The notes below the pieces were generated by a model. The model did no database searches. It was not told the DNA's origin and saw only the letters and a program-made list of their open reading frames with translations. A program made the translations under genes and the position numbers. Positions 32,013-57,299 of a DNA stretch of 64,000 nt are shown piece after piece. Source of the stretch: Corbicula japonica (lineage: Eukaryota; Mollusca; Bivalvia; Venerida; Cyrenidae); assembly GCA_038501625.1 (NCBI GenBank), contig JAZAYU010000914.1, positions 1 through 64,000 on the forward strand, written 5' to 3'. Positions within the stretch are counted from its first letter, which is position 1. Every line of letters begins with the position of its first letter.

Positions 32013-33850
32013 TAACAAGAGCTGTCCGAGGAGACAGCGCGCTCGACTATTCGAATCATTTGAAACAAATGCAATTTGAAGATTAAAACAATAACAACTA
32101 TGGCCAAACATTCATGTGCAATCAGGAAAAGTATTAACAAGTGAATGGGAGAAAGTAATTTTAAATAACAGAAATAATTCCATAATGTTCCATAAATATT
32201 GAACTAAAAAGGGGAATAACTATGAAATATTTTTGGAAGAGTTAAAAAAAACTTGTTAGTAATTTATGATTGGAGAAATTTACTTTAAGTTCAATATCAA
32301 TTACTTCAGTAATGTTACAGAAAAAGAACTGAAATGAAAAAAAGCATTACTTTAAAAAGCATATAGTAGGTCAAGTGAAAGTGATCTAGATTATGATGGT
32401 GAAAATGTTTTTCAAGTTTGAAGTTGATATCTGTATTAGTTTCAAAGTTATGGGCCAAGTGCATAAAAACTTGAAAACAAAATCTATTTTAAAAAGGACA
32501 TAAATTTAAAAAAATTGTAGCAGAGTTTTCGGTTTTGGTGGTTATTGTAAAGATTATCATAGTGACTATACATGTAAATTCTAAGATTGAAGTTAATATC
32601 TCATGTTGTTTCAAAGTTATGGATCAAACGCATATTTCGGCTAATGCAAAAACTAAGTTCAAAAGGGGCATAACTTACAGAAATATTTCCGGTAGAGTTA
32701 TGGGTCTTGTTGATAATAATTGAGAAACTGATGTCAAACATATATTTCAAATTTCAAAGTAATATCTCTAGTTGTTTAAAAGTTATGAGAGAATTGCATA
32801 AGTGAAAAGGGGCATAACTTGAGAAATATTGGTAGCAGAGTAATGGGTCTTTTTGATAATGACCAAGATTTTGATGGTGAATATAAATTCTAAGTTTCAA
32901 GGTAATATCTCAAGTAGTTTCAAAGTTATAGGCCAAGTGCAAATTTTGCTTTACACAAAAATTAAGTGAAAAAGGGGCATAACTTAAAAATATTGGAAGC
33001 AGGGTTATGGGTCTTGTTGGTTATGATGTAGATTTTGATGTTGAATATATATTTCAAGTTTCAAGGCAATATCTCAATTAGTTCCAAAGTTATGAGCCAA
33101 GCAAAATGTAAGTGAAAAAGGGGGATAACCTTTAAAAATAATGGTAGCAGAGTTATAGAGTTATGGGTCTTGTTGGTAATGATGTACAATTTGATGCTGA
33201 ATATATATTCCAAGTTTCAAGTTGATATCTCAAGTAGTTTATAAGTTATGGACCAAAGTGCATATTTTCCTTAATGCAAAATTTAAGTCAAAAAGGGGCA
33301 TAATTTGAAAAATATTGGAAGCTGGGTTATGGGTCATGTTGGTTATGATGTAGATTCTGATGGTGAAAATATATTTCAAGTTTCAAGGCAATATCTCAAG
33401 TAGTTTTAAAGTTATGGGCAAAATGCATATTTTGCTTAACACAAAATATAAGAAAAAAGGGGCATAACTTGAAATATATTGACAGCAGAGTTATGGGTGT
33501 TGTTGGTAATGATGTAGAATTTGATGGTGAATATATATTCCAAGTTTCAAGTTGATATCTCAAGTAGTTTATAAGTTATGGACCAAAGTGCATATTTTCC
33601 TTAATGCAAAATTGAAGTGAAAAAGGGGCATAACTTGAGAAATATTGGAAGCAGAGTTATGGGTCTTGTTGGTTATGATGTAGAATTTGATGGTGAATAT
33701 ATATTCCAAGTTTCAAGTTGATATCTTAAGTAGTTTTCAAGTTATGGACCAAAGTGCATATTTTGTTTAACGGACGGAGACGCCGACGCCAACGCCGACA
33801 CCGGGGCGAGTAGGATAGCTCCCCTATTCTTCGAATAGTCGAGCTAAAAA
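32013..33850. mobile_element. Helitron/HINE-like element, second copy
   Basis: It has the same ends as 4672-6560: ACAAGAGCTGTCCGAGGAG with GCTCGACTATTCGAA at the left, and GCGAGTAGGATAGCTCCCC with TTCGAATAGTCGAGC at the right. The core here is about eight copies of the roughly 170-bp AAGTTATGGGTCTTGTTGG unit. The CCTTGACCT core of the first copy is absent, so core content differs between copies with the same ends. No coding capacity. Confidence 0.65.
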
Positions 33851-34224
33851 TTATCAGGGTTATATTATTTTCCAAATGGCATCATCGAAAAGATTTTCAA
33901 ACTAAGACCAACTGAACAGTAGAATGCATCTTAAAAGATGTAATGCAATTTTGTGCAGTTGATTTTATTGTTTCTACCCAATATTTAGCTTTCAAAATTT
34001 GGCAGCAAAACAGCCTGATAAGACAGTTATTTACCCGATATTGCAAAAATGCACTAGTGCTATTTTTCCCAACTGAATGGTTTCAATTTCATAAATGTAA
34101 AAGCTGCTGTAAAAGTGGTAACTTTTAATTGACAGTCAGTATATTTTCAAAAAACCAATACACACATATTTCAAATTCAATAAACAAATAACAATAATTT
34201 CTCTATATATTCAATTCAACATGA

Positions 34225-34905
34225 ACAATATGCATACAGCAAACATACAGTCAGCAGACAGTTATCAAACCATCAACATATACTGGCAGTCAATGCATAG
34301 TCAGTGTACAGTCAGAAGGCAGTCAACAAAGTCAGAAGTCAGTAAAGGTACAGTCAGCATGCAGTCAACATACCAACAGCATATACTGGCAGTCAATGCA
34401 CAGTCATCAGGCAGTAAACAGTCACCAATAAGTCAACAAAGTCAGCAGTCTGTCAGAGTACAGTGAGCATGCAGTCAACATACAGTCAGCAGTGAGCATA
34501 TAGTCAGCATAAGTCAACAGTGAGCATGCAGTCAACATACAGTCAGCAGAGAGCATGCAGTCGACAGTGAGCATGCAGTCAACATACAGTCAGCAGTGAG
34601 CATGAAGTCAACATACAGTCAGAAGTGAGCATGCAGCCAACATACAGTCAACAGTGAGCATGCAGTCAACATACAGTCAGCAGTGAGCATGCAGCCAACA
34701 TACAGTCATCAGTGAGCATGCAGTCAACACACAGTCAGCAGTGAGCATGCAGTCAATACAGTCAGCAGTGAGCATGCAGTCAACATACAGTCAGCAGCTA
34801 GCATGCAGTCAACATACAGTCAGCAGTGAGCATGCAGTCAACATACAGTCAGCAGTGAGCATGCAGTAGAAGACAGCAGAGAGCTAGTGTACAGTCAGCA
34901 GAGTC
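34225..34905. repeat. 29-bp minisatellite, about 20 copies
   Basis: The unit is CAGTCAACATA plus CAGTCAGCAGTGAGCATG. The left part (to about 34440) is irregular, the middle regular. Open frames across it (QSTYQQ-like) are products of the repeat. Confidence 0.9.
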
Positions 34906-35129
34906 AAAAAAGTCATTTTTAAGAACTTATCAAATATCACACTAAAAAAGATAGATTTGTCAGAATTTATGCAAAACAATGATGATTATCATTAACAAGG
35001 CCGTCTGGATCTATCAACTTATTAACAAATACTTAATGACTGTCATTTTAATATAACTTATGAGAGTGTACCAAATGTTTGAAACTGATCATTGAATACA
35101 GTTTGAAACTGGACATTGAATATATTGAA

Positions 35130-35345
35130 GTTTGTGCCGTGTTTTGGTGTTGATCTTGTCCGACTACAGAGGCCCGGTTGCTTTCATCTGTGTGATCTGG
35201 ATCTACTCTGTTTGCTTCTTACTCAAAAATAATCTAATAAATCAAAAAGCTAATAGTTTAGATGCTGACAGCACAGATGTGCTAACTGATCTGACTCTAC
35301 ACTGGTTGCACATGGGTAAACAGATGTATCCATGGAGTAAAATGT
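35130..35345. mobile_element. Family A MITE, diverged
   Basis: GATCTGGATCTACTCTGTTT, AATAATCTAATAAATCAAAA and CTGATCTGACTCTACACTGG follow family order. It lies just beyond the PECR stop codon. Confidence 0.55.
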
Positions 35346-35405
35346 TCAATAAAAATTCATAAATATAAGACTTAATTAGATAAATTATATTGTATCACTA
35401 TTGTA

Positions 35406-46909
<11,504 letters not shown>

Positions 46910-49900
46910 ATGGCGAACGGCGGCTGCGGACGAGCTAAAATTGGACCATCAATTTTAAATTCAGATCTTTCTCAGTTAGGTTCAGAATGTCAACGTATGA
47001 TGGATTGTGGAGCGGATTACTTACATCTCGATGTGATGGACGGTCAGTTCGTACCGAACTTAACATTTGGGCATCCAGTGGTAAAATGCTTGAGACCTAA
47101 ACTTCCCAGCGTTTTCTTCGACATGCACATGATGGTTGCTGCACCAGAAAAGGTTAGCATATTGTCAGTTAATATGAACATGTTGTTTTTAATTATCAGC
47201 ATATTTCTATCTCTTAGCAACAGCTGAACTCATGGAACGTCTGTTGTGATCACACCTTTACTTGCAATATTGCAAACCGAAAAGTGTGTGAAAGTACACT
47301 AGTTAAACTTAAAAATTATAGGCAATATACAAGCATTAACAACTAAATGTGATGAAAATTAATACATTTACTAAAATGCAGTTAAATAATGCAGGCACTA
47401 TGTGCAAATAACAGTTGTGCCTTGGTATTGTATCTGTGTCCTTATGTTTGCTAAAAATAGCTAATTCCGGTTTATGAACTTAGCAAATAATACTAGGGAC
47501 CTTTAAATTATTTTTATTGATACTATAGTCCAGTTATCTTAATTTATGAAACAAATGAAAAGATACACATCCATTTTATAATTTTAAATTTTAATTTCAT
47601 ATTTCATTAAACATACATTTAACCTCATTTTTCATCATTGTATTATTTTTTCTTTTTACTCGGGTTCTTTCCGTGCTATGAAAAAGGAAATATTAAATGA
47701 CATCATATTCCTATATAAATAAACTTTAATTAAATATTTAAAATTAAAAATATTATTTGGCAATAATATTTTATTAAAATATGACATATTCTTTTGCAGT
47801 GGATAGAAGGAATGTCAGATGCTGGGGCAGATCAATACACATTTCATTACGAAGCAACAGATGATCCTAAAACATGCATCAGGAAAATAAAAGAAGCTGG
47901 AATGAAGGTGTCATATAAATTAATCAGTTTGAAAGTGTTTCTTACAATACTATCAATTTACAATTTATTTCATAATACTCCCAGTTTGTTCAAATATTAT
48001 ATGGCACTGGCACAATATTATTAATATTAAATATTATTAGTTTGTAGATGACTCATATAATGCTGTTAATTATTTACCTTCAGTTAAAAATTCTTCTTAA
48101 AATATCTGTTTTTAATTGTGTCTTAATAGTATAAATACTATTTTGCAAAAAAAATTACCTTTTTACATGATAGGCAGGTATTGGTATCAAACCTATGACT
48201 CCAGTGGAAGTTCTAGACCCGTTTGTAGAGCTGGTTGATATGGTTCTGATAATGACTGTAGAACCTGGGTTTGGTGGACAAAAGTTCATGGCAGATATGA
48301 TGCCCAAGGTAAACACTTATAACCAGAAATGCAAAACTTTGATAACAAGTGTCATATCTGTTTTCCAAATTAGAACAGAACGTTATCAGGGATTTCAATA
48401 GATGCAGATTCTTGCATTTTGATGCAAGCAAATTTGGATTTTTCCACTTTTAAGCCCAGCTGATTCTGAGCTTGGGGTCATTTTGATGCAGAAAAAATTA
48501 AGGAAACATGGTCAAATTTTGCAAGAATAAAGCTAAATTTTGTGTATTTTGCATTTAAATTATGAAGTTAATACTAATTTGACCATTGAAAATATATTAA
48601 AATGTAAATAAAGCACTTTTATAAATTGTAAAGTTTAATAAACACAAGATATGACTTGCAACAATCTGATTATGACCCCTTGAAAATTCTCAAGAGAGGG
48701 CAGATGATGCATGACTTTCAAAAGCTACTGAAATCCCTGCTTTATATACCCAGGTATATGACATACAACATGGGGTTTACTATTATTTAAAATTGATTTA
48801 ATCTTTAGAATCAAATACTTCTGTACCAAAATATTAATAAAAAACTAATGTTCTTTTAATGTCCCAGTGCTAGAGTGTTGGATACATACAATATATGATG
48901 GCCATCTTACTGTCACTGAAGCCTCTCTTTGCAACCAATCAATGTATTACATCCAAACCTAACAAAAGTGATCCCTTCATAAGAAGCAATTTTTCATCAT
49001 CAGATACATGTTTTCTGTTTTAATACATTTTTCAGTAAATGGAAAGTAACCTATTTGTTCAGTTGTATTTGTATGACGATGGGAATGTTTTATCTAAGGC
49101 AAGTAAATATTAGGGACAGATCAGGAAATCCAGATTTATTCATTTTTGAATTGATAAAAATCCATATACCGGTACTCTTATTATAGTTTTTATGATTGGT
49201 ACACAGGTTCATAACTGGTACAATTAACATCCAGTTACCAATCTCTGGTTGTGCTTATTGAGAGAGCTTCTACAGATTTTTCACAGGTGTATGATGCATG
49301 TCAAATGGCAATTTTGTTTGAATTGAAAGTTAACAGTTGTTATCTCTTTTGATCCAGGAACCATGACACAACCTAAGAGGGCAACTATTGTCTAATATGT
49401 TTACCTATCTTTTGCTGTTTGATGTTATTTATTTAAATTCCTTGCTGAGGGTGTAACGATCATATCCTCACACTTCAGATTTTGTATTTGAGAGAACATT
49501 TTGGAAATATTGATATAGAAGTGGATGGTGGTGTAGGACCTTCTACCATACAACAGTGTGCAGATGTAAGTAATTTATTTATTATGGCTTATTCTCAGTT
49601 CGAAAATATATATTGTTTCCCTTCAAATCCCACTTTTGCCAGTTGGAATAAAACAGATATGCTAATGGTTAACTGTGTTATTAAAGTTAACACTACATAT
49701 AATAATACATGTAGTTAAAAAATAATTTTCCAGATTTCAAATGTAATAAAAGTTAGACAAAATTGATGCAGAACACTTCAATTATCATGAAAGCATATCT
49801 TTAAAAAAGCCTTGTGTGATACCAGTGAGCCTATGAAGATAATGGCTTTAGTATCATTTAACCTTTATGTGAGATAATCTATGATAAAATACTTCAGTAG

Positions 49901-50811
49901 AATCTTATACTGACAAACATTCTTGAAAGGGAGATTATAAAGTTAATAAACCAATGTCCAACTTGGGCATAACTTGTGGATTAACAGTTTTCTTCACTGA
50001 TACAGCTTTCATCTTATGTGTGACCAGTGTAGATCCTGATCGGAATGAACATCCATGTATTGTCTGATTAGGATATTCACAGATGTTCAGACTGATCTGA
50101 ATATACAGTGGTTGCCCATGAGACATAAGTTGTATGAATGTAGTGAAGGGTTGAAGAGGAACTCTGTCATTCACTTTCTTATACTTGGCCTATTGAAAAG
50201 CTAGCTAATTTAGGTTAATAAAAGCAGACTTTCATTACCATTTACCAACATTCAAGAAAGTTATGCAGATGTGCATGCTGATCTGGATCAAGACTGGTTA
50301 TATGATATAAGTGGTATCCCACGTAGTACTGAGAAGAATCCCAGTCATTCGCATCTGTTCTTTCTTTTTAACCCTTTCCTCCATAGATACACCTTAATTG
50401 CATGGGCGAACAGTCTAGATCCAGATCAGCTGGCACAATCGTGCCGTCTGATCAGGATCTAAACTGTTCGCTTTTTGATCCATTAGGTTATTTCTGACCA
50501 AAATGTGACAAGTGCAGATCCTGATCAGACAGCATAGATGTGCCGGCTGATCTGTATCTACACTGGTTGCACTTGCGTGAAAATGCATATATTTGGAGGA
50601 AAGGGTTAAAAAAGCCAGCTATTATATGATAATAAAATCAAAAACCTTCATTACCAACATAGAGAAAGTTATTCTCTTTTAATTTCAGGCAGGAGCAAAC
50701 ATGATTGTCTCAGGGAATGCTGTTATAACCAGTGACAATCCTAGAGAAACTATGAACTACATGAGAAATATTGTAGAAGAGGCCTTCCAGAAATCACAGC
50801 TAGAGAGATAA
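46910..50811 (+). CDS. RPE: Ribulose-phosphate 3-epimerase
   Basis: Five phase-0 exons: 46910-47152, 47800-47907, 48174-48308, 49479-49565, 50689-50811, giving 231 aa (human 228). The enzyme interconverts ribulose-5-phosphate and xylulose-5-phosphate in the cytosolic pentose phosphate pathway, using a metal-bound TIM barrel. Visible residues: [15 protein letters not shown] at the first strand, [16 protein letters not shown] with metal ligands His39 and Asp41, FDMHMM (His73), [12 protein letters not shown] in the flexible loop, IEVDGGV with the catalytic Asp178, and the phosphate-binding MIVSGNA. All known catalytic positions are kept, so it should be active. Acceptor of exon 3 is ACATGATAG|GCAGG, chosen because it keeps KAGIGIKP in frame. 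The start is the ATG in AAAATGGCGAACGG. The longer upstream frame is untypical sequence. Confidence 0.95.
49985..50155. mobile_element. Family A MITE in RPE intron 4, degraded
   Basis: GTGACCAGTGTAGATCCTGA and TCAGACTGATCTGAATATAC remain, with the ends GATACAGC and GTAGTGAAGGGTT. Confidence 0.5.
50368..50610. mobile_element. Family A MITE in RPE intron 4, near-complete
   Basis: TTAACCCTTTCCTCCATAG and TTTGGAGGAAAGGGTTAA close a 243-bp copy with both inner palindromes intact. It ends 78 bases before the acceptor of exon 5. Confidence 0.8.
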
Positions 50812-51295
50812 CACCTGCTGAAAGACATTTAATTACATTATTCCATTATTTGATAAAAAAACCAGATTTAAAATTTCTTGTTTGTCTTTACTTGCTTTGC
50901 CAGAAAAAATCACTTTGATGAAAGATAGTTTGAATATTCAAGCATGCATTTGTTTATATTATGTTGTTGTAATCAGTGTTTTCATGTAATGGACATTGAC
51001 AGACAGGGATCAGCTGCAAACACTACAACATCCACACGGGCAGATTCAGGGGGCGGTGGTGGTTGGGGGGTTCAGTGGGGTTGCTCACACCACTTTTTGG
51101 ACAGCAATATTTAATTTTGGCTAGAAGACAACAATTTTCATGTAACTACCCAAAGACTGCCCCAAACAACTCCCCATCTAGGAACTTTTGCACCTTACCC
51201 AGTCACATATCAAACTTTAAGGATATTACTTGCAGATCAGGTCAAACTAAATCACAAATCTTTGCTTATATGCAAATCCATTGTAACCGTATATA

Positions 51296-51301
51296 AATAA
51301 A
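51296..51301 (+). terminator. Likely RPE polyadenylation signal
   Basis: AATAAA occurs 485 bases after the RPE stop codon. The next downstream feature is a transposon beginning at 51361, so this is a sensible end of transcript. Confidence 0.5.
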
Positions 51302-51360
51302 GAAGGTTATACAATAATTTTGGTGTATTTGTGGTAAAATATATAAAAGTACTTGATTAA

Positions 51361-52043
51361 AGGTAAATGGACACATTGCTCACCCAGTTTTGACATCAAA
51401 AAATTAAATATTGTCCAAACCTGATGAAATTTGGTCAGAATAATATATGAGTATTGTTATTGAAATATGCAAAATATTTCCACTTGCCTTTGAAGGTTAT
51501 TGAAAAACAATGCCATCTATAAAGGCACCCTTTTTTATTTTTACGCAAAAAGTAACCTGAAGACATCCATTTTTTATTTCATATTTTGAGAATATAAACA
51601 TTTGGCAATAACATATTAAAAAATAACGATAGTTCACCGTCTGCTTTCACACTTATATTACGTCGAAAACAGTAGGGGTTTGCAAAAAAACAGTGCCAAA
51701 AAAGCTTGTGTTACTCAGATTATTATGATACTTCAAGTACATAGAATGTCTTAATTTAAAGATTTTACTAAAATCGTATTATAATTGTACAGTGCATTTC
51801 AAGGCAAATTTCGTATCATTTTAGTGTAAACTACATAGTCAAATCTCTACGTTTAGGGGAAAATGGAGGAAATCAGGGTGCCTTCATAAATGGCGTTGTT
51901 TTTCAATAACTCATCGGCAAGTGGAAATATTTTGCAAATTTCAATACCGCGATCCTCAAACATTATTCTGATCATATTTCATAAGATTTGAACAATACTT
52001 AATTTTTGACGTCAAAACTGGGTGAGCAACAAGTCCGTCCACC
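51361..52043. mobile_element. 683-bp foldback with about 165-bp TIRs and TTAA flanks
   Basis: TTAA lies directly outside both ends (51357-51360 and 52044-52047). The arms run from TTGCTCACCCAGTTTTGAC through ATATTTCCACTTGCC to AACAATGCCATCTATAAAGG, with a matching inverted copy at the right. TTAA is the target of piggyBac-type transposases. The non-coding middle is short. Non-autonomous. Confidence 0.75.
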
Positions 52044-52047
52044 TTAA

Positions 52048-53896
52048 AGAGCAAATTCACCTGTGAACAAAGACCACCTGCCCGTAAAGACCACTTTTGG
52101 GTTCTCCCCCGAGTCGTCTTGGTAAACAGGTTTGTGTACTGTACTAACAAGTAACAACACATAAGTTTGAGTTAAATTTATTGTGTATTCTGTGGAGTAA
52201 GTGAGGTACAAGCAAGTTCTTACATAGCTGTACAAATGAAACTAATACTGAAATTTACAATACTTAAAGTTCAAGCATGTGGCCACATCTTTACCAATGA
52301 CTTGCTTATCTAAAAAATCTATGAAAACCTTAAATAAAGTAGAATTGACATATTTTCTATACTCAAAGAAACACTTCTGCTAATATTTTTTTTTATAATC
52401 AGCTTTCTGGAAAACGCTTTATTTTATGTATTAAATTTTACAAAACTTTTGAAGATTTATATTTAAGATACAACATAAGAGGAATATACACCCATAGCCT
52501 AGGCTCTTTACTAATGTGCATATTGATTTGGAGAAGTCTCTCTGCCACATAAAAACTAGAATTTTTATACACACAAGGAAATGGTTTTTGCGTATAATGT
52601 TTAGGATCAAAGCTTTAAGAGTTCTTTATTAAGATTTTCATATGCAATAGGAAGTTCACTTGTTTTTCTATACTACATGTAGAGAATAAAAAAAAATTCT
52701 GTATGGTGCAAATCTTTATCATTTCAATATAATTCAGGAACACCCATCTTTGCTTTTTTCTTCATCTTAACAGTTGTTAATAAGAAATGTTAATAAAAAG
52801 TTGGAAGGTGGAAAGAAAATTTCCTAGAAATAAGTTTAAAGCTAGTAAAAAACAATACCACAAATAATTTGTGATTTGGAATGTTGGCTTAAGGAAGATG
52901 TAAATTGTGCTAAGAATAGCTGTTTTTATACAGGTTTGGTTTTTTAACAAGTTAACCTGTGCACATTTGATGAAACAGAGGTAGTTTTGGTCACACTAAT
53001 GCCCTGTCAAACCGATGCCTCAGTTTTTAAGCTGGGGTCTACAAAAACTACAATATATTTGTTTTTATCGCACAAATTTGGGATCGATAGAAAGGGGCCA
53101 TTGATATGCATTCAGATGACAATCAAAATTCAGAAACTGGTTTTTAAAGCAGTTGATAAAAAATTTCAAGGTTGTAACTTCACGTGTTTAAAAGATATTG
53201 TGGAAAACCATATCACACAAGAGTTTTGTCCATTAGTATAGGATAAAGGTTGTATTAAGGTAAATAACTCAGTATTCCTCCGTGGTCCATTCGAATGAAG
53301 TCCGTTTCATTATATGCTATTTTTTTCTCTTCATCTGGGGGCCTCTTAACCGTTAGAAATCGACCTGTTTGTGACTTGTTTGCAGGAATAACATGTCAGG
53401 AAAATAAATGAAAGCAATTTCATGCCTATATCTCGTTTGGTAGAGGCGCACTAGTTCCGGAAGAGCGGATGTATATAATTGGCACCGTATTTGCGATACC
53501 GCGTTTAAAATAGGGTCTGTTCGGTTAGAGATCAGTAATTTTCTTACAAGTAAGTTAACCCCCCCATTTGCTGTGTGTTTTTCAATAGATGAAATGTAGA
53601 TCTTCACAGTCATATATGGTTGTCTAGAAATTAAGATGATAGAAATCATGTTAAATGTGCATTGAATATTGGGAATTTAACATTGAGGTCTATGGGAATT
53701 GGATTTACCTTGGTTCAACCTAAAGCTATACAGAGTACTTTATACAAATATCTTTAAGTACTACAATATTGGATACTTAAAAATTCTGCTTGTTAGAAAA
53801 TACCTTAGAATCTATAGTTTAAGTTTTATTATCAAGAAGGTGTATTTTATCCAAGAGGTGTCATGAGAAACTCAGCCCCTGCTGCCACTTACCTAC
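52048..53896. other. Non-genic stretch
   Basis: AAGACCACCTGCCCGTAAAG at 52070-52090 is a fragment of a mariner-like MITE. No exon was supported in the rest. An open frame at 52987-53241 has no recognisable domain and no splice context. Confidence 0.35.
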
Positions 53897-54130
53897 TTAA
53901 CCTTTCTACAATCTGGTTACAATTTTTATCACTGTGTGACATTGGTGACCAGTGAAGATCCAGATCAGCCTTTACTAGCATGCAGTATGATAGGAGCTAC
54001 AATGGTTGCTTCTTGGTCAGAAATAAAGTAAAGAATCTAAAAGCAAACAGAGTGGATCCTAATCGAATGGCATGAATGTGATGGCTGACCTTGATCAACA
54101 CCGCTTGCCCATGGGATATAACGTGTTAAC
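53897..54130. mobile_element. Family A MITE, diverged
   Basis: GACCAGTGAAGATCCAGATC, AGAAATAAAGTAAAGAATCT and GAATGGCATGAATGTGATGG follow family order. Confidence 0.55.
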
Positions 54131-54504
54131 AAACTTAAAGTTTTGATGAAAGAATGAAGGTATTTCAGACAGCTTTAAAAAATACACTTACATGTGTAGG
54201 ACCATAGCAGAAACAAAATAAACCTTCTCTGCCACTTTTAACTAAATAAACAGGTTATTACCCTAAAAGTTTGCCTGAATCAAGGCTGTACTATCTCTTT
54301 TCTGGTTTCTTTACAAGCAAGGAATGTTGAAGATGTATGCATTATTGTACTGATAATCTTACATACGTAAAATACTGCACCAATGAATTTTATATTACAA
54401 GTCCTGCAATTAGTTTTATAATGGACCATAGTCGATTTTCTAAAACAAAAGTGTATTCTTTCATAATTTAACTCAATAGCAGTGATCGGCGATAACGTCA
54501 TCAA

Positions 54505-54526
54505 CACGTGGTTTGCGCACCACGTG
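54505..54526. promoter_or_regulatory. Inverted pair of CACGTG E-boxes
   Basis: CACGTGGT TTGCGC ACCACGTG is an 8-bp perfect inverted repeat with a 6-base loop, each arm holding CACGTG. It is isolated from any gene seen here, so a function is uncertain. Confidence 0.4.
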
Positions 54527-54794
54527 GTACACAAAAAGCCAAAGGTAGTACAAGCAACTTTTAACAATAAAGGCAGATAGTATACAAGTATACGCTGTAA
54601 ATAGTCAGAAGGCTAAATTTACAATAGAAGAACATACACTGTATTTATGAAATAAATGTATATAAAGTAAATGCTGTAATAGATATTCTTGATTAAATAA
54701 ATAAAATGTTGAAATAGATCGGATTCTGGTAGACCAAAGAAGTAATTTTACTTTTGGTCCCATACATAATCAAAGCTTTCTAACCAATAACTCC

Positions 54795-55022
54795 GTGGGA
54801 AACGGCTTATGTACTACGTGTAACCAGTGTAGATCAAGATCATTCTGCACATCAGTGCAGTCTGATCAGGATCTAGACTGTTTTCTACTTGTCATAAATA
54901 ACCTAATGCCCATGATAACATATCAAAGCACTATTGTAGACCCTAATCTGATGTTCTGGTTGATGTGGATCTAAACTAGTTGCACAAGGGATGAAAGTCG
55001 TATCCACCGAGTGAAGTGTTAA
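54795..55022. mobile_element. Family A MITE, diverged
   Basis: AACCAGTGTAGATCAAGATC, CAGTCTGATCAGGATCTAGA and GTGAAGTGTTAA remain. Confidence 0.55.
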
Positions 55023-56057
55023 TTGCAAATAAAAGAGCTCCGAGACAGGCATTACGAACCACAGTTCATATGGATTTTAAGCTTGGTGTCTAAAAAGGTT
55101 TATAACAATTATATGCGTCTACAATGGTGATTATGTCAAGAACATTATCATGGGTTCAAATGCACATGTTGTGTACAATAAGCCTGGAAGACGATGCAGT
55201 ATTTCATTTTCTTAAATTTCCAACAGTTCTCTTAATCTTTAGGAAGTCTACATCCCCCTATGAACTGATAATACAGCATCTCTCTCAATGCAGTGAGATA
55301 GAAAATAGACCGGCTTTAATAAACATTTGGTAGTTACATGAAGAATATAAAAAAGACAAGCAAACTTATAATCAGACTAGTAGCTAGTGTACAATAAACA
55401 GCAAGCGGTGGGATATGTTTATAAATTGATGAAAAGAAAACTTTGAAAGCCGCAAAACACGACATATATCAAAATATTGCAGTCTCGGGTTGATTGAGCC
55501 TGTTCATTGGCAGTAATGGGAATATATATTACTGTCCACGGTGCTTAGCCCTATGTACTTAAAAAGCCTTTAAATAATATAACATCTGATTATGATGTAT
55601 ACCTAAAATGTAAAGCTCTGTCTTATAAATGATTAGATATTGTCATTTTCATAAATCCAATTTACTTCCTGCGTATGCGGTCGATCAGCATATCTACTGT
55701 CATTATTATATTGTCCATAACAACAATGCCGAATTGTTATTTTTCTGATCCCCACAGTCACTCTGATTTTTTCTTGAAAACTGTCTTTTTTTCGTCTGTG
55801 TATGCACTGCTGATGGTAGTACAGCATCGATTGTTTGTACTACCTTTCTCAACGGCTTATCAGTCGGTGCTATTTTTAGAAACTAATCTTATCTGACGAT
55901 CACTGCTATTAAGCACATTTGTTTTGTCAAGCATTTCTATGCAATTATATTCCAGAGGTCCACAACAGTGACACTTTTTGTGACTGCCTATTTAAAGTGT
56001 TGTTTTTGCAGTTATTAGTTTTTTTGCAGTTATTAGATCTTGCCAGGTTTGGGATTG
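55023..56057. other. Non-genic stretch
   Basis: Several short open frames exist, none with a recognisable domain or good splice borders. Confidence 0.3.
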
Positions 56058-57299
56058 TTAACCCATTCCTCCATAAAAATGCATTTCTACGCATGTGGGA
56101 CCAGTGTTGATCCAGATCAGCCGGCACATCCGTGCCGTGTGATCAGGATTTGCACTGGTCGCATTTTAGTCAGAAATAACCCAATGAATCAAAAAGCAAA
56201 CAGTTAACAGGGTTGCCAGCACCAAGGATGAAAAAATTTCCCTGATTTTTCCCTGACTTTTCACTGACCAAATCAGGTTTTTCACTGACCAATAATACCA
56301 AATGTAAACGACCACCAACACCCCTACTGCTGTCCAATCCACCCAGAAGTACATTTTTATTATTTAAACAATATATTATTACATTATTTAACAATTAAAG
56401 CATCACTTATACATCTAGTATAAAGTTTGATAGATTTATGTTTAGTGAAATATTAAACTATGTAATCTTACAAGATTTAACCAATACTTCTAAGATAATT
56501 GGCAAATAATGTATTCTTATTCTTCATACAGAAACTTAATGAATAAACAACATAGTATAAAGCAAGATATTATCATAACTGAAGCTTAAACTACCCCTCA
56601 GACAGAATGCCCCTACATGTTTCCTTCACGTTGTAAAATATAATTTTTTTATACATAACTCAAATACAATGCTGTTTACACCAAACAAGTGAAACAAAAA
56701 CAAACAATTTAGCCTGTTAAAAGCTTGGATAAACTTAGAAAAAATGCATGTAGGTTTTGGAGATCCCTGTTCCAATCCAATAAATATTAATAATTAATAG
56801 TGTGATCCATAGGAAAAATATGTCAGCCACATAGACAATCCCAGAAATCGATAACGCCCGAATTACTTCCCCTGAATAATCTCCACTTTGGCCATTACGG
56901 TACTGAAGACAACTGCAAAACAAACCAGAAGTGCTGATTTGTTTTCGATATTGACCTACTCTTTTAGAATTATGTACATGAACTCTTACAGAATACTCAA
57001 TAAAAAAATATATAACAAACTCTTTAAAAAAGGTAACATGACTTTACTGGTGGTGTCATCATTATGCAATCTTAAAGACCCATTGATTAAGGATGAATGA
57101 TGAAAATGACTAATGTATTAAAAAGTATTGAAATAAAGGAACACGACAACCCATTACATAAACTTCTTTTTACATGAAATGGAAGTGTTGTGACACACAC
57201 TTTCATTTTATGTAAAAAGAGAAAAACAATTAATTCAATTTAATTTAAAAGAAAGAAAATGATTTAATAAAATTACATTTTTAATGACGGCCTATTTTG

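Noticed and set aside
34221..34466. Gln/Ser-rich open frame
   Set aside because: Translation of a 29-bp minisatellite.
34225..34905. CRISPR-like regular repeats
   Set aside because: The units are contiguous without unique spacers, and this is animal DNA. It is a minisatellite.
52987..53241. 84-codon plus-strand open frame
   Set aside because: No recognisable domain. Expected by chance in AT-rich DNA.
54280..54567. 95-codon minus-strand open frame
   Set aside because: Cys-rich but no pattern of a known domain, and no splice borders.
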